A DNA stretch of 64,000 nucleotides from Pseudogemmobacter humi (lineage in GTDB: Bacteria; Pseudomonadota; Alphaproteobacteria; Rhodobacterales; Rhodobacteraceae): the NCBI RefSeq assembly GCF_900609055.1, contig NZ_UXAW01000052.1, forward strand, positions 1-64,000, in the 5' to 3' direction. The translations under genes and the position numbers were made by a program. The number at the start of each line of letters is the position of its first letter. Position 1 is the first letter of the stretch. The notes beneath the pieces were generated by a model. The model did no database searches, was not told the origin of the DNA, and worked only from the letters and a program-made list of their open reading frames with translations. Below, one piece after another: positions 60,698-64,000 of this stretch.

Positions 60698-60759
60698 TTT
60701 CACCCTGATTGAAATACCCTGGGGTGAGCGGCCGCAGGCCGCGAGGGGCAAGGCCCCTC
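60698..60759 (-). repeat. Two-hairpin dispersed repeat, copy 4
   Basis: On the minus strand, hairpin 1 GAGGGGC/GCCCCTC follows 2 bp after the stop codon of the 60762 gene. Hairpin 2 is GCGGCC/GGCCGC. The tail is TCACCCCAGGGTATTT then CAATCAGGGTGAAA. It pairs with the short copy at 60641. Confidence 0.9.
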
Positions 60760-60761
60760 TC

Positions 60762-61115
60762 TTAAGCCTTCGGCAGATAGCCCACCGGCGCGTTCTCGTC
60801 GCGCCAGTAGTCCAGCGCGGCGCGGCTGGCAACCGGGGTGGCGCGTTTGAATTCGCAGACCAGTTCGCCCGCCTCGATCTCGGAAGCGATGATCAGGCAC
60901 TGAAACACATGGCGCGGCCCGTCGTGGAGATCGACCAGCCCGCGTAGCCGGGCGGGGCAGAGGTCGGCGTCGAGAGAAAAGCCGCCCTGCCAGAAGCGCA
61001 GCACCGGAAAAACCGCGCCGTTCACCTCGACGCGCATCTTAGACTTGCGGGCGGCGCGGCGCTTGCGCGCGGCCTCCAGCTGATCGCGCAATTCCTGCGG
61101 CAGATATTCCAGCAT
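60762..61115 (-). CDS. Conserved-looking protein of unknown function
   Basis: 117 residues. The N-terminus is a basic helix (RDQLEAARKRRAARKSK), then a beta-rich region (FPVLRFWQGGFSLDADL, GLVDLHDGPRHVFQCLII) and a closing YWRDENAPVGYLPKA. The middle resembles a small beta-barrel, but I recognise no family. No membrane segment. Confidence 0.75.
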   Translation of the reverse strand: MLEYLPQELRDQLEAARKRRAARKSKMRVEVNGAVFPVLRFWQGGFSLDADLCPARLRGLVDLHDGPRHVFQCLIIASEIEAGELVCEFKRATPVASRAALDYWRDENAPVGYLPKA

Positions 61116-61308
61116 AGTCTCTCTCCCTCGGGATCAAGTCTGCCCGGGCCATGGATAAAATCAAGCCTGCTCCATCCTCTCTCACCCTCGTGTCGCAAAG
61201 ATGACAGCGGCGTGGCCCGGATGCCGCAGCGCGCGTGGCTTTCCCGCTTGTCGCGGGCGCCGGATCGGGGTCACTTCTGCCCGGCGATTCGCCGCCCGTG
61301 AGCCTGAG

Positions 61309-62208
61309 ATGACGCTCGTCCTTGCCATGATTCTCGATGCCCTGTCCGGCGAGCCGGACTGGCTCTGGCGGCGCCTGCCGCATCCGGCGGTGCTGATGGG
61401 GCGGCTGATCGGCGCCGCCGACCGGCGGTTCAACCGGGGCGCGGCGCGGCGGCTGAAGGGTGCGGCGGTGATGGCCGTGCTGGTTCTGGGAGCGGGCACC
61501 CTTGGCTGGCTGATCGGCCTTCTGCCCGGCGCGGGCGTGATCGAGACCGTGCTGGCCGCGATTTTGCTGGCGCAGCGCTCGCTGGTTCAGCATGTGCGCG
61601 CGGTGGCCACCGGGCTGCGGCGCTCGCTGGAAGACGGCAAGCGCGCGGTGGCGATGATCGTCGGGCGCGACACGCGCGACATGCGCGAAGCCGACGTGGC
61701 CCGCGCCGCCATCGAATCGGCGGCCGAGAATCTGTCGGACGGGGTGATCGCGCCTGCTTTCTGGTTCCTGGTCGCCGGTCTGCCCGGGATCCTGATCTAC
61801 AAGATCACCAATACCGCCGATTCGATGATCGGCCATATGACGCCGCGATACCGCGCCTTCGGCTGGGCCGCGGCGCGGTTCGACGATCTGCTGAACCTGA
61901 TTCCGGCGCGGCTGACGGCGGTTCTGCTGGCGCTCGGCCACGGCTGGAGCGATCCGCGCCCGATCCTGCGCGACGCGCCGCGCCACCGCAGCCCGAACGC
62001 GGGCTGGCCTGAGGCCACCCTGGCCCCGATCCTGAACGTCGCCCTGTCGGGGCCGCGCAGCTACGACGGCGAGATGCGACATTTCCCCTGGGTCTGGCCC
62101 GAGGGGCGGCGCGACGCGGGCGCAGACGACATCGACGCCGCCGCCCGCGCCCTGTGGCGGGCCTGGGGGCTGATGCTGGCGATTGCCCTTGCGGCGGCGC
62201 TGCTCTAG
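61309..62208 (+). CDS. cbiB: Adenosylcobinamide-phosphate synthase CbiB/CobD
   Basis: 299 residues with four to five membrane segments. [49 protein letters not shown] and [14 protein letters not shown] are the CbiB motifs. It joins adenosylcobyric acid with aminopropanol (phosphate) in vitamin B12 synthesis at the membrane. It is the only cobalamin gene seen here; no B12 riboswitch is evident upstream. Confidence 0.95.
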   Translation: MTLVLAMILDALSGEPDWLWRRLPHPAVLMGRLIGAADRRFNRGAARRLKGAAVMAVLVLGAGTLGWLIGLLPGAGVIETVLAAILLAQRSLVQHVRAVATGLRRSLEDGKRAVAMIVGRDTRDMREADVARAAIESAAENLSDGVIAPAFWFLVAGLPGILIYKITNTADSMIGHMTPRYRAFGWAAARFDDLLNLIPARLTAVLLALGHGWSDPRPILRDAPRHRSPNAGWPEATLAPILNVALSGPRSYDGEMRHFPWVWPEGRRDAGADDIDAAARALWRAWGLMLAIALAAALL

Positions 62209-62247
62209 CCTCGCGGGTATGCGCGCGCTGTTCAGAGATCTGCCCGG

Positions 62248-63153
62248 ATGATCCGCTGGGGTCTGGTCGCCACGGTGAAGACACCGGTGGAAAAGCTGCT
62301 CGCTTTCCTTGCCTGGCATCTCGATCTGGGCGCGGCGCGGATCAGCCTGTATTTCGACGACCCCGACGATCCTGCGCCGGAGGTTCTGGCGGCGGTGCCG
62401 GGGCTTGCGGGAAAGGTGGTTCTGACGCCCTGCGATGAGGCGCACTGGCGGCGTCTCGGCGGCCGGCCCGAGCGGCATCAGAACCGCCAGGCGAAGAACG
62501 CCCGCGACGCTTACCGCGCGGCCGGACCGGACTGGATCGGCCATATCGACGCCGACGAGTTCCTCTGGGCAGAGGTGCCGGTGGCACAGATCCTCGCCTC
62601 GCTGCCGCGCGAGCAGATCATGTGCCGGGCCGAGCCGTTCGAGGCGATGCACGATCCCGCTTTGCCCGATGACATCTACACCGCATCCGCCTTTCGCGGC
62701 GCGCTGAAGCCGCGCCATGCCGCGTTGCGCAGGCCGGTGCTGGGCGAGTTCGCGGGGATGCTGCCCGAGGGGATGCTCTCCCATGCCGCCGGGAAGGCGT
62801 TCTTCCGCGCGGGCATACAGGGGCTGTCACCCCGGTTGCATGGCGCCTTTATCGGCGGCGAGCGGCTGCCGGGGCCTGGTTTTGACCCACGACTGAAACT
62901 CCTGCATTTCCACGCCCAGGACCGGGCGGCATGGGCGGCCGCGCTGCCGTTCCGGCTGACCCGGGGGGCGTATCAGTATCACCCGGAGCTCTGCGCCTTT
63001 CTCTCGGGGGCGAGCCCCGCGCAGATCGCGGAGTTCTACGACGAGACGCAGGTTCTGACGCCTGCCAAGACCGCGGCGCTGCGCGAGGCGGGGCGGCTCA
63101 TGGAGCTGCGGCTTGACCTTGCCGCGCGGGTGGCGAGACTGACGGCCAGGTGA
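62248..63153 (+). CDS. Glycosyltransferase family 2-like protein
   Basis: 301 residues. VATVKTPVEKLLAFLAWHLDLGA, the ISLYFDDPDD strand and GHIDADEFLWAE (the DxD-type metal site) match the Glyco_tranf_2_4 group. LPREQIMCRAEPFEAM and LKLLHFHAQDRAAW follow. It would use a nucleotide sugar; the acceptor is unknown. No membrane segment. Confidence 0.82.
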   Translation: MIRWGLVATVKTPVEKLLAFLAWHLDLGAARISLYFDDPDDPAPEVLAAVPGLAGKVVLTPCDEAHWRRLGGRPERHQNRQAKNARDAYRAAGPDWIGHIDADEFLWAEVPVAQILASLPREQIMCRAEPFEAMHDPALPDDIYTASAFRGALKPRHAALRRPVLGEFAGMLPEGMLSHAAGKAFFRAGIQGLSPRLHGAFIGGERLPGPGFDPRLKLLHFHAQDRAAWAAALPFRLTRGAYQYHPELCAFLSGASPAQIAEFYDETQVLTPAKTAALREAGRLMELRLDLAARVARLTAR

Positions 63154-63165
63154 AGGAGACAGGCG

Positions 63166-63714
63166 ATGGTCACGATGGATGCGCTGATGGCGGCGGTGCC
63201 GCAGATCCAGGCGGCGCCGAAGGATGCGACGGTGGCGCGGCTTCTGACCTTTCGTCCGGCCCGCAACGAGCGGCAGCATCCCGGGCATCTGGTGCTGACC
63301 CGCGAGCGCGGCATCCCGGGTGAGCGCTGGCTGACCGAGCCCTGGCTGAAACTGCCCGATGGCTCGCCCGATCCGTCGATCCAGGTCTCGATCCTGCCCA
63401 CGAGGGTGCATGATCTGGTGCGCCCGGATCCCGGGGCCGCGGTGCATCCGGGCGATACGATCCTTGCCGATCTCGACACTTCGGTCGCCAATCTGCCCGA
63501 AGGCGCGGTGTTGCAGGCCGGGAGCGCGCGGCTGCGGGTCTCGCCGGTGTTCAACAACGCCTGCGTGAAATGGAAGGTGCGCTACGGCAGGGATGCGATG
63601 GACTGGGTGAACCTGCCGCAGCACCGGGATTTGCGGCTGCGGGGGATCCTTTGCGCGATCATCGAAGACGGCGAGATCCGCCAGGGGGATCCGATCACCG
63701 TCGTCTCGCGCTGA
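63166..63714 (+). CDS. MOSC-domain-like protein
   Basis: 182 residues. The closing FNNACVKWKVRYG, LRGILCAIIEDGEIRQGDPI and the middle strands fit a MOSC domain, with the conserved Cys in NAC. MOSC proteins bind molybdenum cofactor or carry sulfur. The N-terminal beta-barrel domain of larger MOSC proteins is absent. An AAGGAGA ribosome site lies 13 bp after the glycosyltransferase stop. Confidence 0.75.
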   Translation: MVTMDALMAAVPQIQAAPKDATVARLLTFRPARNERQHPGHLVLTRERGIPGERWLTEPWLKLPDGSPDPSIQVSILPTRVHDLVRPDPGAAVHPGDTILADLDTSVANLPEGAVLQAGSARLRVSPVFNNACVKWKVRYGRDAMDWVNLPQHRDLRLRGILCAIIEDGEIRQGDPITVVSR

Positions 63715-63726
63715 GGCCGGCGTCGC

Positions 63727-63788
63727 GGGGGGCCAGCCCCCCGTCTGCTGCGCAGACTCCCCCCGGGATATTTTCAGACAGAAAATGA
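63727..63788 (+). repeat. Two-hairpin dispersed repeat, copy 5
   Basis: Hairpin 1 is GGGGGGC/GCCCCCC (63727-63742). Hairpin 2 is GTCTGC/GCAGAC (63743-63757). The tail is TCCCCCCGGGATATTT then CAGACAGAAAATGA. It lies between the convergent MOSC gene and the last gene. Confidence 0.9.
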
Positions 63789-63799
63789 GGGGAGGCGGG

Positions 63800-64000
63800 T
63801 CACATGCCCTCGCCGCGGGCGCGTTGTGCGCGGCGGGTTTCGCGGCAGAGCGCGATCATCCCGGTGGTGAGCGCCTGCCAGACGGCGAGATCTTCGGGGC
63901 CTTTGGCGGTCATGGTGAGGCAGGTTTCGCCTTCCGTGAGGCCGAGGGCGGCGGCGGGGTGGGCGGCGTTCCAGGCCGTGATCGCCGGGGCAGAGAGCCG
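63800..64000 (-). CDS. C-terminal end of an unknown protein
   Basis: 66 residues are visible, and the start lies beyond the window end. They include ALGLTEGETCLTM and AVWQALTTGMIALCRETRR, ending RARGEGM. The frame is open through to the window edge. I recognise no family. The composition is like neighbouring genes. Confidence 0.6.
   Translation of the reverse strand, partial: RLSAPAITAWNAAHPAAALGLTEGETCLTMTAKGPEDLAVWQALTTGMIALCRETRRAQRARGEGM

Noticed and set aside
61116..61308. Possible cobalamin riboswitch before cbiB
   Set aside because: I could not find a B12 box or the paired elements of the riboswitch in the 193-bp gap.

Overview
This 64 kb window looks like an uninterrupted chromosomal segment of a high-GC alphaproteobacterium of the order Rhodobacterales (Rhodobacter/Paracoccus-like). 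The evidence is the strong G/C third-position bias, an F1 ATP synthase operon (atpHAGDC) with no F0 genes, a (2S)-methylsuccinyl-CoA dehydrogenase of the ethylmalonyl-CoA pathway, three deformylase-family genes in front of fmt, a pdxJ-acpS-lepB-rnc-era run, and several families typical of this order (DUF2125, DUF1491, Hint proteins, an H-type lectin). I see no tRNA or rRNA gene, insertion sequence, prophage or CRISPR array.

Layout. 0-8 kb: the start of an aldehyde dehydrogenase, a TraB/GumN protein, groES-groEL behind a perfect CIRCE operator, a GreA/GreB-type factor, an iron-permease-like membrane protein, a lipase-like hydrolase, and purE-purK. 7-14.6 kb: a HAD hydrolase preceded by a 15-bp tandem repeat, a MaoC hydratase, ribF, a cysteine-cluster protein, a threonine-aldolase-like enzyme, an alpha/beta hydrolase, prs and a PAP2 membrane phosphatase. 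14.6-25.7 kb: an H-type lectin, atpHAGDC, a methyltransferase divergent from gloB, clpA, then a lower-GC frameshifted Mrr-type nuclease gene. 25.7-36.7 kb: a MotA/ExbB-like plus MotB/OmpA-like pair, ChaC, DUF2125, an extensin-like protein, tyrC-hisC, UPF0114, rpsD, a Hint protein and YqgE. 36.8-42.7 kb: two exported proteins, mcd, an MFS transporter, recO and DUF1491. 42.7-50.7 kb: era, rnc, lepB, acpS, pdxJ, DUF2062, rsh (spoT), rpoZ and folK, a translation, envelope and stringent-response block on the minus strand. 50.8-55.8 kb: NYN protein, YqaA, ispH, LysE, rnhA, a TetR regulator and GlsB. 56-64 kb: fmt with the deformylase cluster, a PatB/MalY lyase, an L,D-transpeptidase, cbiB, a glycosyltransferase, a MOSC protein and the end of an unknown gene.

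The most unusual content is intergenic. One repeat family has five long copies, each made of two hairpins followed by a conserved GGGRTATTT tail. The second stem differs in sequence between copies but keeps its pairing. Shorter relatives of the tail lie nearby, in two places as inverted pairs. A second family consists of 22-24 bp palindromes arranged two or three in tandem at three loci, two of them between co-directional genes. Other notable points are a deformylase-like paralogue that has lost its metal-ligand Cys and catalytic Glu, the frameshifted Mrr gene next to a stator-like ion-channel pair, a probable RpoH-type promoter before clpA, and an in-frame 15-bp minisatellite between purE and a HAD gene. 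All functional statements rest on reading the sequence by eye; no database search was possible.
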